In this document: positions 8,724 to 18,706 of the stretch, in pieces
Position numbering within the stretch: position 1 is the first letter of the stretch
How the letters are laid out: every line of letters begins with the position of its first letter
Assembly (NCBI RefSeq): GCF_036417355.1
Contig: NZ_CP143889.1
Coordinates: 124,001 to 188,000, forward strand
DNA from: Akkermansia sp. RCC_12PD
GTDB taxonomy: Bacteria > Verrucomicrobiota > Verrucomicrobiia > Verrucomicrobiales > Akkermansiaceae
Length of the DNA stretch: 64,000 nt
Direction: 5' to 3'
The notes under the pieces: generated by a model
The model's input: the letters and a program-made list of their open reading frames with translations, nothing else
What the model was told of the DNA's origin: nothing
Databases searched by the model: none
Position numbers and translations under genes: made by a program

Positions 8724-9509
8724 TTACATGCCCATGATCTGGTAGCCTCCGTCCACGTAAATCACCTGGCCGGTGATGGCGGCTGCGCCGTCGCTGGCCA
8801 GGAATACGCCGGTAGCACCCAGTTCCTCGCCCGTACAGGAACGGCCCAGAGGAGCGTGTTCCTCATAAACCTTGAACATGGAGGAAAAGCCGGAAACTCC
8901 ACGGGCTGCAAGCGTCTGCATGGGACCGGCGCTGATGCAGTTGACGCGGATGCCGCGGGAGCGGCCCAAGTCGTACGCCAGGTACCGGGTGCAGGCTTCC
9001 AGGGCGGCCTTGGAAACCCCCATCAGGTTGTAGTTGGGCACCACCTTTTCAGACCCCAGGTAGGACATAGCCAGAATGCTGCCGTTGTCGGACATCATCG
9101 GCTCCACAGCGCGAGAAAGCGCCACCAGGGAATAAGCGGAGATATCGAGGGAAATCTTGAAGGCGTCCCGTCCCGTTTCCAGGAAACTGCCGCCGCCAAG
9201 GGCTTCCTTGGGTGCAAAGGCTACGGAATGCAGCATGCAATCCACCTTGTCCGTGTGTTTGCGGACATTTTCAAAGAAAGCATTGATGGATTCGTCACTG
9301 CTCACGTCCAGATCATAAACGGGAGCGTCTTCACCGAAGTTTTCATGAATCAATTTGATCACGCCGTCCTTGAGGCGTTCGCCCTGATAGTTGAAGATGA
9401 GCTTTGCGCCCGCTTCATGCCATGCCTTGGCAATCGCGAAAGCGATACTGCGCTTGTTCGCCACGCCGACTACGACACCAACTTTGCCTTCGAGTAATTT
9501 ACTTGACAT
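8724..9509 (-). CDS. fabI: Enoyl-[acyl-carrier-protein] reductase (NADH), FabI type
   Basis: A short-chain dehydrogenase-like protein of 261 residues that carries out the last reduction of each fatty acid elongation cycle. The N terminus LLEGKVGVVVGVANKRSIAFAIA is typical of FabI, where the usual Rossmann glycines are replaced by GVANxRSIA. The catalytic Tyr-x6-Lys is seen as YNLMGVSK, followed by GPMQTLAARGV and the C terminus ITGQVIYVDGGYQIMGM. The start at MSSKLLEG is preferred over an upstream in-frame Met that would add 19 non-homologous residues. It is the last gene of a minus-strand run, 67 bases downstream of folD, and has its own terminator. Confidence 0.95.
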   Translation of the reverse strand: MSSKLLEGKVGVVVGVANKRSIAFAIAKAWHEAGAKLIFNYQGERLKDGVIKLIHENFGEDAPVYDLDVSSDESINAFFENVRKHTDKVDCMLHSVAFAPKEALGGGSFLETGRDAFKISLDISAYSLVALSRAVEPMMSDNGSILAMSYLGSEKVVPNYNLMGVSKAALEACTRYLAYDLGRSRGIRVNCISAGPMQTLAARGVSGFSSMFKVYEEHAPLGRSCTGEELGATGVFLASDGAAAITGQVIYVDGGYQIMGM

Positions 9510-9576
9510 AATGGTAGGTGAATACTGCCCTACTTTCCCTCTTTTGACAAGAAAAACGGGCGTCACCGGAAATAGG

Positions 9577-10452
9577 CTACGCCCCCGTCTGCTGGCGGCA
9601 GGCCTTGACCGTGTTGGCCATCAGCATGGCGATGGTCATCGGTCCCACGCCTCCGGGAACGGGCGTGATGGCCCGGCACCTGGGCGCCACTTCATCATAG
9701 GCCACGTCACCCACGATGCGGTATCCGCGCTTGGCGGACGCGTCTTCCACGCGGTTGATGCCCACGTCGATCACGACGGCGCCGTCTTTCACGAATTCCG
9801 CCGTTACAAAGGAGGGGCGACCGATAGCCGCGACAATGATATCTGCGGAACGGCAGAGTTCCGGAAGGTTTTTCGTGCGGGAATGAGCTACGGTCACCGT
9901 GGCGTTGGCTTGCTTGGACATCAAAAGATGGGCCATCGGCTTGCCCACGATCATGCTGCGGCCGATCACCACCGCATTGGCACCCGCGGTTTCAATGCCC
10001 GCAGCCTTCAGCAGCCTGATGCAGCCCAGCGGCGTGCAGGGTACAAAGCCGGATTCGTCCTCCATCACCAGTTTGGCGACGTTTTCCGGATGGAAGCCAT
10101 CCACGTCCTTGGCCGGGTCTATTTCCAGCACAACGGCAGCCTCGTCAATATGGGGAGGCGGGGGGCTCTGCACGAGAATGCCATGGATAGAGGCATCCGC
10201 ATTCAATCCCCTGATGACCTCAAACAGTTCCTCCTGGGAGGCATCCGCAGGGAGGACGATTTTCCGGGAATGCATGCCCAGTTCTCCGCATTTCTTCACC
10301 TTGGAATTGACATATACCTGGGAAGCGGGGTCATCCCCCACCAGGACTACGGCCAAGCCCGGCGTAATCCCGGCCGCCTTGAGCCGGTCAATGTCTCCCT
10401 TAACCTCTTCCAGAACCTGGGAGGCCACTAGCTTTCCGTCGATGATTTGCAT
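9577..10452 (-). CDS. folD: Bifunctional methylenetetrahydrofolate dehydrogenase / cyclohydrolase
   Basis: A 291-residue FolD that interconverts 5,10-methylene-THF, methenyl-THF and 10-formyl-THF. Family signatures are [18 protein letters not shown] (including the catalytic Lys), the QSPPPPHID stretch (usually QLPLP in this position), the [11 protein letters not shown] segment, the NADP site [17 protein letters not shown] and the C-terminal [15 protein letters not shown]. Its start lies inside the end of the upstream acyltransferase gene (25-base overlap), so the two are likely co-translated. It supplies one-carbon units together with the SHMT encoded at 29.5-31.2 kb. Confidence 0.95.
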   Translation of the reverse strand: MQIIDGKLVASQVLEEVKGDIDRLKAAGITPGLAVVLVGDDPASQVYVNSKVKKCGELGMHSRKIVLPADASQEELFEVIRGLNADASIHGILVQSPPPPHIDEAAVVLEIDPAKDVDGFHPENVAKLVMEDESGFVPCTPLGCIRLLKAAGIETAGANAVVIGRSMIVGKPMAHLLMSKQANATVTVAHSRTKNLPELCRSADIIVAAIGRPSFVTAEFVKDGAVVIDVGINRVEDASAKRGYRIVGDVAYDEVAPRCRAITPVPGGVGPMTIAMLMANTVKACRQQTGA

Positions 10453-11153
10453 AATTTTGATTGAGTAAGTGGAGGGAAGTCCGGGACACCTTCCTGCATC
10501 ATGCCGGCCAGCAGCCGGCCATATTCCGCCACTTGTTCATCCGTGATGCCCGGAGGGATGAACAGCCTTTTTTTCCAGAGAATGTTTACGTTGGAACCCG
10601 GCTTCGGGATGGCGTAATGGTCCCATGCCTTGTTCAGGCGCCAGTAGCTTTCATATTCTATGCAGACGGGGATAATAGGCAAACCCGTTTGCGAGGCCAG
10701 CCTGATGATGCCCGGCTGCACTTGGTACATGGGCCCACGCGGTCCGTCCGGAGTGAAACAAAAGCAGACGTTTCCCTCCCGGATTTTCCGGAGCATTTCC
10801 ATGTAGGCTATAGCGCCCCTGCGCCCGGAGGAACCTCTGACGGCTTCCAGGCCGAAGTATTTGCAAACGGCCTCCACCAGAGCACCATCCTTGCTGGCGC
10901 TTGTGAGCACGCACATGTTAAGCGGCTTGTGCGCCAGGTGCCAGGCGTATCCCGGCACGACGGTGCGGTTGTGCCAGAGGGCTACGAGGAAAGGCGTCGT
11001 GTACACATCGTCGTGTTCCTCCTTGATGGAGCGGATATTCAGACTCATGCACAAAGGCTGCAAGAGCGACCACAGACCCAGCCCGGCCATCTGCGTCCAC
11101 CAGCGGGTCCGCTTTTCAGTCGTTTTCCGTAAATTGGGAAGGGGAGGAAGCAT
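10428..11153 (-). CDS. Lysophospholipid acyltransferase-like protein (DUF374 type)
   Basis: A 241-residue membrane-associated acyltransferase-like protein. The DUF374 pattern is visible: [60 protein letters not shown] and [14 protein letters not shown]. This family resembles the lipid A/lysophospholipid acyltransferases and is often linked to envelope lipid assembly. The exact acyl acceptor is unknown. It follows a membrane-anchored protein by 15 bases and overlaps folD by 25 bases. Confidence 0.8.
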   Translation of the reverse strand: MLPPLPNLRKTTEKRTRWWTQMAGLGLWSLLQPLCMSLNIRSIKEEHDDVYTTPFLVALWHNRTVVPGYAWHLAHKPLNMCVLTSASKDGALVEAVCKYFGLEAVRGSSGRRGAIAYMEMLRKIREGNVCFCFTPDGPRGPMYQVQPGIIRLASQTGLPIIPVCIEYESYWRLNKAWDHYAIPKPGSNVNILWKKRLFIPPGITDEQVAEYGRLLAGMMQEGVPDFPPLTQSKLCKSSTES

Positions 11154-11168
11154 GAAACGGCGACAGTA

Positions 11169-12848
11169 TTACATGAATCCGTCCACGGTGATGCGGCCGG
11201 GAGACGGAACGGGAGAAGCCGGAGAGGAGCCGCCCGCCCCGCCGGACGGATAAGCTGGAGGAAGAATGCCGGATTCCGCGGCGGATTTCAATTCCTGAAG
11301 CATGGCGCCGGAGTTGTCCGAGGGTGATGCCGCCGTCCCGGAAACCTTCACGGTGATGACGAAGTCATGTCCATCCTGTGTGACTCCTTTGGGAATGCGG
11401 CGGCCATTTGCCATGTAGGAGGGCAGTTTGAATACAAGTTCCCCGGATACATTGGGACCGCTGCAATGCAAGTTGCCCGTAACGCCCAGGAAGCTTTGTT
11501 CAAACAGGGATATATCTTTCAAGGAAACGGACTGGTCCGTACCATCGCTTTCCATCATAAAGGAACCGGACGAGAATACGGGAGAGGAATACGGCAGGCC
11601 CGTTTCCATCCTGCGTTCCGTCATGGCCTTCAAAAGCTGGAACACGGGAAGGCGCATCATGGAAGCCTTGATGACGGACCCGCTGATACCCTGCAGTGAC
11701 GGCCTTTTCTGTTCCGGTCCTACGGGAAGGGAGAAAGTCACGCTCAATTCGCGCTTTTCCTCCACGGGTTGTTCACCCATGCGCACCTTGATCAGTGAAG
11801 AGAAACATTCCCCGACGAGCTGGGACAAGTCAAAGTTTCTGCCGGTCAGTGTCCAGTGGCGGTGACGGAAGTCGTTGTCCAGGCGCATGCTGCCCGTAAT
11901 CATGAAGGGACTCAAGTCCGTAGGCTTGTTGAACATGGCCCCCTTGTCCACAAAGCCGGAGAAGGTGAGCCGCTTGATGCCGAAACTGTCCAGAATAATG
12001 GAGCCCGCATCCACGGCCAACAGGGGCCACCCCTTGATTTTCAATTTTTGCTGAGAAAGGTCCAGTACATATTCCGTGGACGTCCCGCCATTCCTGGCAG
12101 TACGGATGTAGGCTTCCGCCGTCAGGTAAAAAGGCCCTTCGTTCCTCTCCAGGGTGAAAGGCTCCAGCTCATGGACATAACCCACTTCCAGGCGCGGAAC
12201 TGTATAGCGCTGAAAAGCGAACGGCAGTTCCTTCCCCGTCCGAGGCAGAGAGAATTTGGTGTATCCCGGGCGCAGGCCGATGGTAGCTTGTGACACATTG
12301 AGGCTTTCCCCCTTCACCCTGCCCAGAAACAGGGAAGTCGCGGAAATTTCCCCGGAAATTCCGTTCAGTGTGATGAAGGAAAGGCAGGAGTCTTCCGGAA
12401 AGGTGATCCTGATGCGGGAAGCTTTCAGGGAACGGCCATCCATGGCCATTCCGGAAACTTCCACATCTCCCCCCCACGCAGCGGACAGTTCTTCTTGCAT
12501 GCGGCTGGAAAATTCCACCGTATTGAATGAAGTCAGCCGATACATGTACGTTCCCACCAGTCCTCCGGCGACAAGCAAAATCAGAATACAGAGGCCTATC
12601 AAGAAACGCTTGTTTTTCAAAGCGGCCTTTTTGTCGCCCTGGTGTTCATCACTGTAAGAGCGGCGGCGCTTTTCCACACGGATGACCTTGGAGCCGTCCG
12701 GGCGCACCACCACTTCCCTTCTCCGCTCCACGCCGCGGGAATCGGAGTCATGTAACTGGCGCATGATATTCCCCGCACCCTGGGAGAATTCAGGATCAGA
12801 ATCGCTGTTTTTCACAGGCTTGTTTTTTAGAGGTTTACTCAACGGCAC
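11169..12848 (-). CDS. Membrane-anchored protein of unknown function, possibly AsmA-like
   Basis: A 559-residue protein with a charged, probably cytoplasmic N terminus (residues 1-85, many Lys/Arg), one transmembrane segment (about 87-108, FLIGLCILILLVAGGLVGTYM) and a long periplasmic domain. That domain has alternating beta-strand character with repeated SLKASRIRITF- and ESLNVSQATIGL-like patterns, as in AsmA/TamB-type proteins. The C terminus is rich in Pro, Ser and Gly. I recognise no catalytic motif. It overlaps the end of the secretin gene by 14 bases and is therefore probably co-translated with it. A supporting role in assembly of the secretin or the outer membrane is plausible but inferred. 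Confidence 0.6.
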   Translation of the reverse strand: MPLSKPLKNKPVKNSDSDPEFSQGAGNIMRQLHDSDSRGVERRREVVVRPDGSKVIRVEKRRRSYSDEHQGDKKAALKNKRFLIGLCILILLVAGGLVGTYMYRLTSFNTVEFSSRMQEELSAAWGGDVEVSGMAMDGRSLKASRIRITFPEDSCLSFITLNGISGEISATSLFLGRVKGESLNVSQATIGLRPGYTKFSLPRTGKELPFAFQRYTVPRLEVGYVHELEPFTLERNEGPFYLTAEAYIRTARNGGTSTEYVLDLSQQKLKIKGWPLLAVDAGSIILDSFGIKRLTFSGFVDKGAMFNKPTDLSPFMITGSMRLDNDFRHRHWTLTGRNFDLSQLVGECFSSLIKVRMGEQPVEEKRELSVTFSLPVGPEQKRPSLQGISGSVIKASMMRLPVFQLLKAMTERRMETGLPYSSPVFSSGSFMMESDGTDQSVSLKDISLFEQSFLGVTGNLHCSGPNVSGELVFKLPSYMANGRRIPKGVTQDGHDFVITVKVSGTAASPSDNSGAMLQELKSAAESGILPPAYPSGGAGGSSPASPVPSPGRITVDGFM

Positions 12849-15357
12849 TAAGAGCGGGAAGATCCGGACCGCCTTCCGGAGTTTCCGGAACGGGAGTATT
12901 CGGCGTGTACAGTTCCTTGCCTCCCGGATCCACCACTTCCGCCTTCACCATGATGATAATGGCCTTGCGCTGTTCCTTGGAACCCTGGGAACGGAAAAGT
13001 CGCCCTACCCAGGGGATATCCCCCAAAACAGGGATTTTGTCCTCATACTGGATGGAGGTAGCTTTTTTCAAGGCTCCGATCACCAGGGTGTTGCCCGTGA
13101 GGACGCGGACGGAAGAGGTCATGCTGCGCTTGGAAAACACGGGCTGGAGAATGAAGTTGTCCGACGCCTTGGTCATGGTTACTTCATCCTTCCCGTCTTG
13201 CTGGGATACCAAGGGCAGGAAAATGGGAGTGCCGTAGTTGATGAACCCGTCAAAATCCACGAGTTCCGGTGCAAGGGTAAGATCCACCATGGACTTGTCT
13301 TCGCTGATACCGGTCACCTCCACATTGAATACGGTGCCCAGCTGCCTGGTTTCAAATGCCGTAGGATGGGCGGGCGTCATCGGCATGATGGGAATGCGTT
13401 CCCCTACGTCGTCATCGTCACCCCAATAGTCGTCATTGTTATAATCCCTGCCCGTGCTATTGGGGATTTCGGGCGGATCGTATTCCGTGGGGTAAATCAG
13501 TTCCCTGCCGCTGAAGAAAGTTGCCTTTTCTCCGGGGCGCACCACCACGGAAGGATGCTGCATGATATCCGTGCCCTTCTTCTGGCTCAGACCCCGCATG
13601 ATCATGGTGATGTCTGCCTGGCTCCATATGCCGCGCATGGTCATGATGCTAGGCGCTCCTCCGGGGGTATAAACGGCATCCGAACTTCTGGCGGAAGTGC
13701 CGCGTTCGATCATGCCGTCAATGCTGTCTTCCGTAAATACCTGGTTGCCTGACCTCAGCCCGCCCACTACTCCCACAGGGGACGCTGCCCCAGCTACCCT
13801 GGCGACGCTGTCCAGTACGGTATTGTTATAATCGTTCTTGTCCGTCCCTGCCCCGCCCATGAACCATTTGTTGGGGTCAAGGTTGAGGTTCACAATCCAG
13901 TTGAATCCCAGTTCTTCCAGATCCGCCTGGTTGACTTCCAGAAACGTGGCGCTCACAATCACCTGCAGGGGCTGAGCCGCCGACTTGGCCGCCACCAGTT
14001 CTTCCAGGAAGTTCAAGTCCCTGGGAGTTCCATGAAAAAAGAGTGTGGAGTTGCCTGCGTTATATTTAACGGAGCTGCCGGCCGGCAATTTCAATCCCAT
14101 GGCGGCAAGCATCTTTTGCGGGTCTACCCGCTTCAGCGTCATTCCGGAGGAACCGGAGTCACCGGAAGCAAAAGGGTCCAGGTCGTCCGAACCTGATGAG
14201 GAATCCGCCCCGGAGAAGAAACCGGGAGGAACCGGAATAGTCTTGGAAACCATGTAGGATGTTCCGGCGGAAGGGGTGACGAGTTCCGCTCCATAGGCGT
14301 TCGTGCGGAAAATCAATCCGGAGGCGCGGGCCACGTACTGCAAGGCTTCGCGCAACGGAACGTTTTGAAGGTTCAGGGTAATTTTCTTGGCGGCGATGTC
14401 CTTGGCGGTAACGCTGTCCGGAGGACCGGGATCCAGGGAAATGTTAATCCCCCTCTCGGCTTCGGTCTGGGCCGTTTCATCATGCACTCTGGACTGGTTG
14501 CGGAGGTAGTCCACGGCTTCCTCCACCGTAGCCTGTTCCAGCTGGACCCTGGGCAGACGGATCATGCCCAGCTTCTGGTTCACGCTCACCACGGGATTTT
14601 CCAGGGGCTGTGAGAAGGATTCCGGTTCCTCGGGAACTTCTGTGACGGAAGGAAGACGTTCCCAAAGGCTGCTTACCTCCGCAAGGGCGTTCCCGCGGGT
14701 TTCATCCCGCGCAGAGGAAAAATAGTTGGTACGTGCACGGTTCACCTGTTCCATGCCGCGCCGCGCCGCCGTGTTGTAGGGATCAATGAGGAGAACGGAG
14801 TTAAATTCCTTCAGGGCCTCATCGTACTGTCCCAGCTCATAATACCCGAATGCCAGGCGAAGAAGGCCGTTGACCTTTTCCACGTCCACGACATGCTGCG
14901 GGGTCAGGGACGGATTCGTCCGGATCGGGTCCTTGAGCAGTTCCAGAGTACGCTTGGCCAAAGCATGGTTCGGAGTCGTTTTCAACGCGGATTTCAATAA
15001 TTCCGAGGCTTCGTCACGACGCCCCACCTTGATGTATTCCTGACTCACGGCCACGCTGGCATCCGCAATGCTGGTTTCCAGGAAGCGGCGCCGGGTCTCC
15101 ATATTGGGAGCCTTGGGCAAGGTATTCAGGCTTTTACGGTAAAGTTCCAGAGCCTCCTGATACTTGCCCTCGGAATATTGCTGACGCGCCTGGTTCAGAA
15201 GCAGCATGGAAGCCTGCGCCTGTTCTTCCATCCGGGCAGCAGCACGGCGGGCGGCGCCTGCGCCGTCCTGCGCCAGGGCAGGACAGGCTCCGGCAACGGC
15301 AAGCGCCAGAGCAATCTGCTGAATGGTAGACATGGAGTAAGGAAAACGTCTAGTCAT
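12835..15357 (-). CDS. TPR-containing secretin (type II secretion / type IV pilus outer-membrane channel family)
   Basis: An 840-residue secretin with a signal peptide ending near residue 29 (ALAVAGACPALAQ). Tetratricopeptide-like repeats lie at about 40-245 (QYSEGKYQEALELYRKSL and LAFGYYELGQYDEALKEFNS). A short N0/STN-like domain follows around 285-365 (ITLNLQNVPLREALQYVARA). The C-terminal secretin domain is marked by QVIVSATFLEVNQADLEELG and the diagnostic IPVLGDIPWVGRLFRS. A Ser/Gly/Asp-rich linker lies near 385-405 (SSSGSDDLDPFASGDSGSSG). A second start (MSTIQQ) lies eight codons in. No other secretion or pilus gene is in the window, so it is an orphan secretin encoded with lipid and folate genes. 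Confidence 0.9.
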   Translation of the reverse strand: MTRRFPYSMSTIQQIALALAVAGACPALAQDGAGAARRAAARMEEQAQASMLLLNQARQQYSEGKYQEALELYRKSLNTLPKAPNMETRRRFLETSIADASVAVSQEYIKVGRRDEASELLKSALKTTPNHALAKRTLELLKDPIRTNPSLTPQHVVDVEKVNGLLRLAFGYYELGQYDEALKEFNSVLLIDPYNTAARRGMEQVNRARTNYFSSARDETRGNALAEVSSLWERLPSVTEVPEEPESFSQPLENPVVSVNQKLGMIRLPRVQLEQATVEEAVDYLRNQSRVHDETAQTEAERGINISLDPGPPDSVTAKDIAAKKITLNLQNVPLREALQYVARASGLIFRTNAYGAELVTPSAGTSYMVSKTIPVPPGFFSGADSSSGSDDLDPFASGDSGSSGMTLKRVDPQKMLAAMGLKLPAGSSVKYNAGNSTLFFHGTPRDLNFLEELVAAKSAAQPLQVIVSATFLEVNQADLEELGFNWIVNLNLDPNKWFMGGAGTDKNDYNNTVLDSVARVAGAASPVGVVGGLRSGNQVFTEDSIDGMIERGTSARSSDAVYTPGGAPSIMTMRGIWSQADITMIMRGLSQKKGTDIMQHPSVVVRPGEKATFFSGRELIYPTEYDPPEIPNSTGRDYNNDDYWGDDDDVGERIPIMPMTPAHPTAFETRQLGTVFNVEVTGISEDKSMVDLTLAPELVDFDGFINYGTPIFLPLVSQQDGKDEVTMTKASDNFILQPVFSKRSMTSSVRVLTGNTLVIGALKKATSIQYEDKIPVLGDIPWVGRLFRSQGSKEQRKAIIIMVKAEVVDPGGKELYTPNTPVPETPEGGPDLPALSAVE

Positions 15358-15466
15358 AGGAATTTCCGGGACTATAGCGAATTAAATTCCGTCCGTCATT
15401 ATAAAAACGCCCAAAGGAGCAAAAAATATCGAACACGGAAAAGCGGGCTCCGCGCCCCGGCTTCTC

Positions 15467-17231
15467 CTATGCTTCTGACAGTTCCAAAACGCCTACTTCC
15501 CCCGGTTTCAGAGGATAGGCCATTCCCCTGTCCATCAGTTCACTTCTGTCAAAAAGCCTGTCTTTCCCCTCTTTCCACATCAGGTTCCTGGCGCGCACTT
15601 TCTCTGTCTGAATGCCGCACCAGTTGAACGCATGTTGGGGGATGGAGATGCAGAGGTTATAGAAATTGATGGTTGGAGAAAGATTTCCCACCACCAGCAC
15701 CGTGGAATGGGCATGATGCCTGAGCATGGCATACACCCAGTGTCCGGAAGTGTCTTCCGCCGGTTCCCTGCCGAAGGTGGTGTTTTTCATATTGGCCCAG
15801 TTCAACCCATAAAAATCCCCGCGGTCCAGAGCAGGATGCTGGAGAAGGGGAAGCAGACGCGCATGGAAATCCCTCAATTCCGCGGAGTCCTCGTCCAGCA
15901 GGGAGGCGTCAAACCTGCCGCCTGCCACCCAGGTCTGCAACTGCGGCAGGCAGGTATAGTCAAAGATGCTGGTCCGGCCGTTATGGCCGCCATAACCGCC
16001 CGGCGCTTCTGCGCGTTCCCCTACCTCCTGCCCGTTATACACCAGCACGGGTCCCTTGCCGGAGGCATACACGAGTGTCATGATCGCCGGCAGAATGGTG
16101 CGTCCCGTCCCGCCCCACGCTATGGGCGAGCAGACGCGCTTTTCATCGTGGTTTTCCACATAACGGACGCCGTGGGTCAAATACTGGGGCTCACTACGGA
16201 AAAGACGGTCAAAATCGTTGGCCCAGTTTCCCCGCGTATACACATGTTCCGCCAGATGGTAGCAATCGGCGTCATAAACGGCATTGAACCCTGATTCCAG
16301 CAGGGCGGTACAGGGATCGCCCGGAGTGGTTTTCAGATGGTCATTGTAGGCTTCCGCCATAAAAAACACGTCGGGCAGACGCACCCGGGAGCGGGCAATG
16401 GCCCATTTCCAGAACGCCATGGGAATCATTTGGGCCATGTCGCACCGGAACCCTCCAATGCCCAGTCCCTGCCAGAATGAAAGAATATCGTCCATGATTC
16501 TCCATGTCTTGGGGACCTTCTGCTTGGGGCTTGTCCAGTCGGGCAGCAGGCGGAGGGCCGGAAGCCCTGCCAGAAAGTTATAGCCGTAATTGAGCTTGAC
16601 CGTTTCATACCAGTCGCACCGGTCCGGCTCCCACGTCACCGCATTATTTCCCGTCACCCTGCCGAAAGTCATCTCCCCTTCGAACAGCCCGTCCGGGAGG
16701 CGCAGGGGGGGGGCCGTCGCCGGGACTGTTGGAAGTGAGGTAGAAATATCCCTGCTCCGGTGAAAAAAACGTATGGTGGTCGTCCCCCTCTCCAAAGTCG
16801 TCATGGCCGTCCCAGTCCGCCAGGTAGGCGCGGGATACATGGTTGGGGACAAAGTCCATGAGAGGCACCAGTCCAACGGACCGGCACCGCTTGACCAAGG
16901 CCTTGAATTCCTCCATCCTCAATTCCGGAGCGGATCCCAGGTCCGGGTCCACGTCAAAATAATCCAGAACCGCATAAGGGCTGCCGGCCAGCCCTTTAAC
17001 GATGGATTCCGGCTGTGCGGGCAGTCCGGGATGGGCTGTCTGTGTGGCATGCCTCAGCACGCCCGTCAGCCAGATGTGGGTAAAGCCCATCCTGGCGATT
17101 TCCCGCAGAGCCTTGTCCGTCACCCCATTAAATGTGCCGCAGCCGTTTTCCTCCCGACTTCCCCAATCTACTCCGTGCATTTCCATGTTGGAGAAGTGGC
17201 GGACAAACAGTTGATAGATGACCGGACGCAT
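15467..17231 (-). pseudogene. GH13 alpha-amylase-family protein, reading frame broken at a C9 tract
   Basis: The two halves are clearly one gene. The first 180 or so residues are read from 17231 (MRPVIYQLFVRHFSN; conserved region I DFVPNHVSRAY). The rest is read one frame over and contains region II GFRCDMAQM (nucleophile Asp), region III FFMAEAYN (acid/base Glu) and region IV YVENHDEKR. The frames meet at nine consecutive C on the coding strand (G9 at 16705-16713 on plus). With eight C the frame is continuous through GDGPPLRLPDGLF, giving about 587 residues. The enzyme would hydrolyse or rearrange alpha-1,4-glucans. All catalytic residues are present, so this may be phase variation, slippage, a recent mutation or a sequencing error rather than an old pseudogene. 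Confidence 0.85.
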
Positions 17232-17316
17232 GAATTGATATGACTTGATGCAACCCTTCCCCGGAAAAGAAGGGGGACAGGGGATGCCCTCCTTCTTCCG
17301 CAGGAATGGAGTTCGT

Positions 17317-18699
17317 TTATAATGCTAGTTTTTCCAGGTACTCTGCAAGTGTATTCTGATCCACCGGGGCAATTTGACCCAGCCGCAGCAAGGCCTCCCT
17401 CCTGTCTAGCAGCGCGCCTTCCAGCTGGAGTTCCTGGATATGGGAAAGCCATTTTTTGAAATCCGGACCCGGAGAAAACCCCAGAGCCTTCAGGTCGCGC
17501 CCGGTCACCAGGGGAGGCGGCACCAGAGGCTCCTGCTGGTAGGATTCCCTAGCGTCCCGGATGAATTGCCAATTATCCATCAATCCATTGGAGGAAAGAC
17601 AATCCAGCCGGTGCAGCTCCAGTTCATCCTGGAAGAAGGGGGAATTCATGAACATTCTCAAGGTGGATTTCTTCATCTGCCGCACATGCATGAAGCGCAT
17701 GTGGCGCTCCACCATGTCCGCCACGGCATCCACTACGGCATTGGAGTATTTCAATCTCCGCAAAATGACACGGGCCAGAACAGCACCTTCCTTGTCATGA
17801 CCGGAAAAACGGATTCTTCCCGTTTCATCCACCTCCCGGCAGGCAGGTTTGCCGATGTCATGCAGAAGCACGGCCAGGGCCAGCTCCAGGGAAACGGGGC
17901 CTCCGCCCGTTCCCAGGGCTTCCAGCATCATCAGGGTATGTGTGTACACATCCCCTTCCGGATGCCACTGGGGGGGCTGTCCGCAGCCGACCATTCCGTA
18001 TACTTCCGGGATGATGTGCTTCATGAGTCCCGTTTCCACCAGCATTTCCACCCCTGCCCTCCTGCGTGGAGCCAGCAGTATCCTGTCCAGCTCCTCCCGG
18101 ATGCGCTCCGGGGCTATCCGGGCCAGCAGACCGGAGTTCCTGCAAACCGAAGCGTACGTTTCCTCTTCCATGATAACTTCCCTGGTGATGGCAAAGCGCA
18201 CCGCCCGCATCAAGCGCAGGGAATCTTCCTCAAAGCGGCAGTCCGGATTCCCGATCGCCCGCAGAATCCCCGCCTCAATGTCCGGCATGCCATCCACATA
18301 ATCCACGATGCCTCCGGGAGGGTCGGAAAAAGGTTCCTCAAACAGGCCGTTCATCGTGAAGTCACGGCGCCGGGCGTCTTCACGCGCATCCGTGAAATAG
18401 ACGGCATCCGGACGGCGGCCGTCGCTGTAATTTCCGTCCCTCCTGAACGTGGCTACCTCAAAACAGAAGCCCTTGTGAAGAACCAGCACTACGCCGAAGG
18501 CGGCGCCCACCTCCCATGAACCGGGAAAAAGGCGCAAGACTTCATCAGGCCGGGCAGAGGTGGCAATATCTATATCCTTCACGGGATACCCCATCAGCCG
18601 GTCCCGGACACATCCCCCGGCAAAATACACCAGGTGCCCGGCCCGGGCCAGCAACCGCGCCACGGCTTCCGCCGCCTCTCTCATCGGAGTTCTTTCCAT
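17317..18699 (-). CDS. cca: CCA tRNA nucleotidyltransferase / poly(A) polymerase family, with HD domain
   Basis: A 460-residue class II nucleotidyltransferase that adds or repairs the 3' CCA end of tRNA. The head domain shows the metal-binding VRDRLMGYPVKDIDIATSA motif, followed by RRDFTMNGLF and RFEEDSLRLMRAVRFA. A C-terminal HD phosphohydrolase-type domain contains LLHDIGKPACRE and FSGHDKEGA. Sequence alone does not firmly separate CCA-adding enzymes from poly(A) polymerase; the HD-containing type and the absence of another candidate in the window favour cca. It starts 7 bases after the stop of the upstream thioredoxin-fold gene, so the two are co-transcribed. Confidence 0.88.
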   Translation of the reverse strand: MERTPMREAAEAVARLLARAGHLVYFAGGCVRDRLMGYPVKDIDIATSARPDEVLRLFPGSWEVGAAFGVVLVLHKGFCFEVATFRRDGNYSDGRRPDAVYFTDAREDARRRDFTMNGLFEEPFSDPPGGIVDYVDGMPDIEAGILRAIGNPDCRFEEDSLRLMRAVRFAITREVIMEEETYASVCRNSGLLARIAPERIREELDRILLAPRRRAGVEMLVETGLMKHIIPEVYGMVGCGQPPQWHPEGDVYTHTLMMLEALGTGGGPVSLELALAVLLHDIGKPACREVDETGRIRFSGHDKEGAVLARVILRRLKYSNAVVDAVADMVERHMRFMHVRQMKKSTLRMFMNSPFFQDELELHRLDCLSSNGLMDNWQFIRDARESYQQEPLVPPPLVTGRDLKALGFSPGPDFKKWLSHIQELQLEGALLDRREALLRLGQIAPVDQNTLAEYLEKLAL

Positions 18700-18706
18700 G
18701 AAACGG

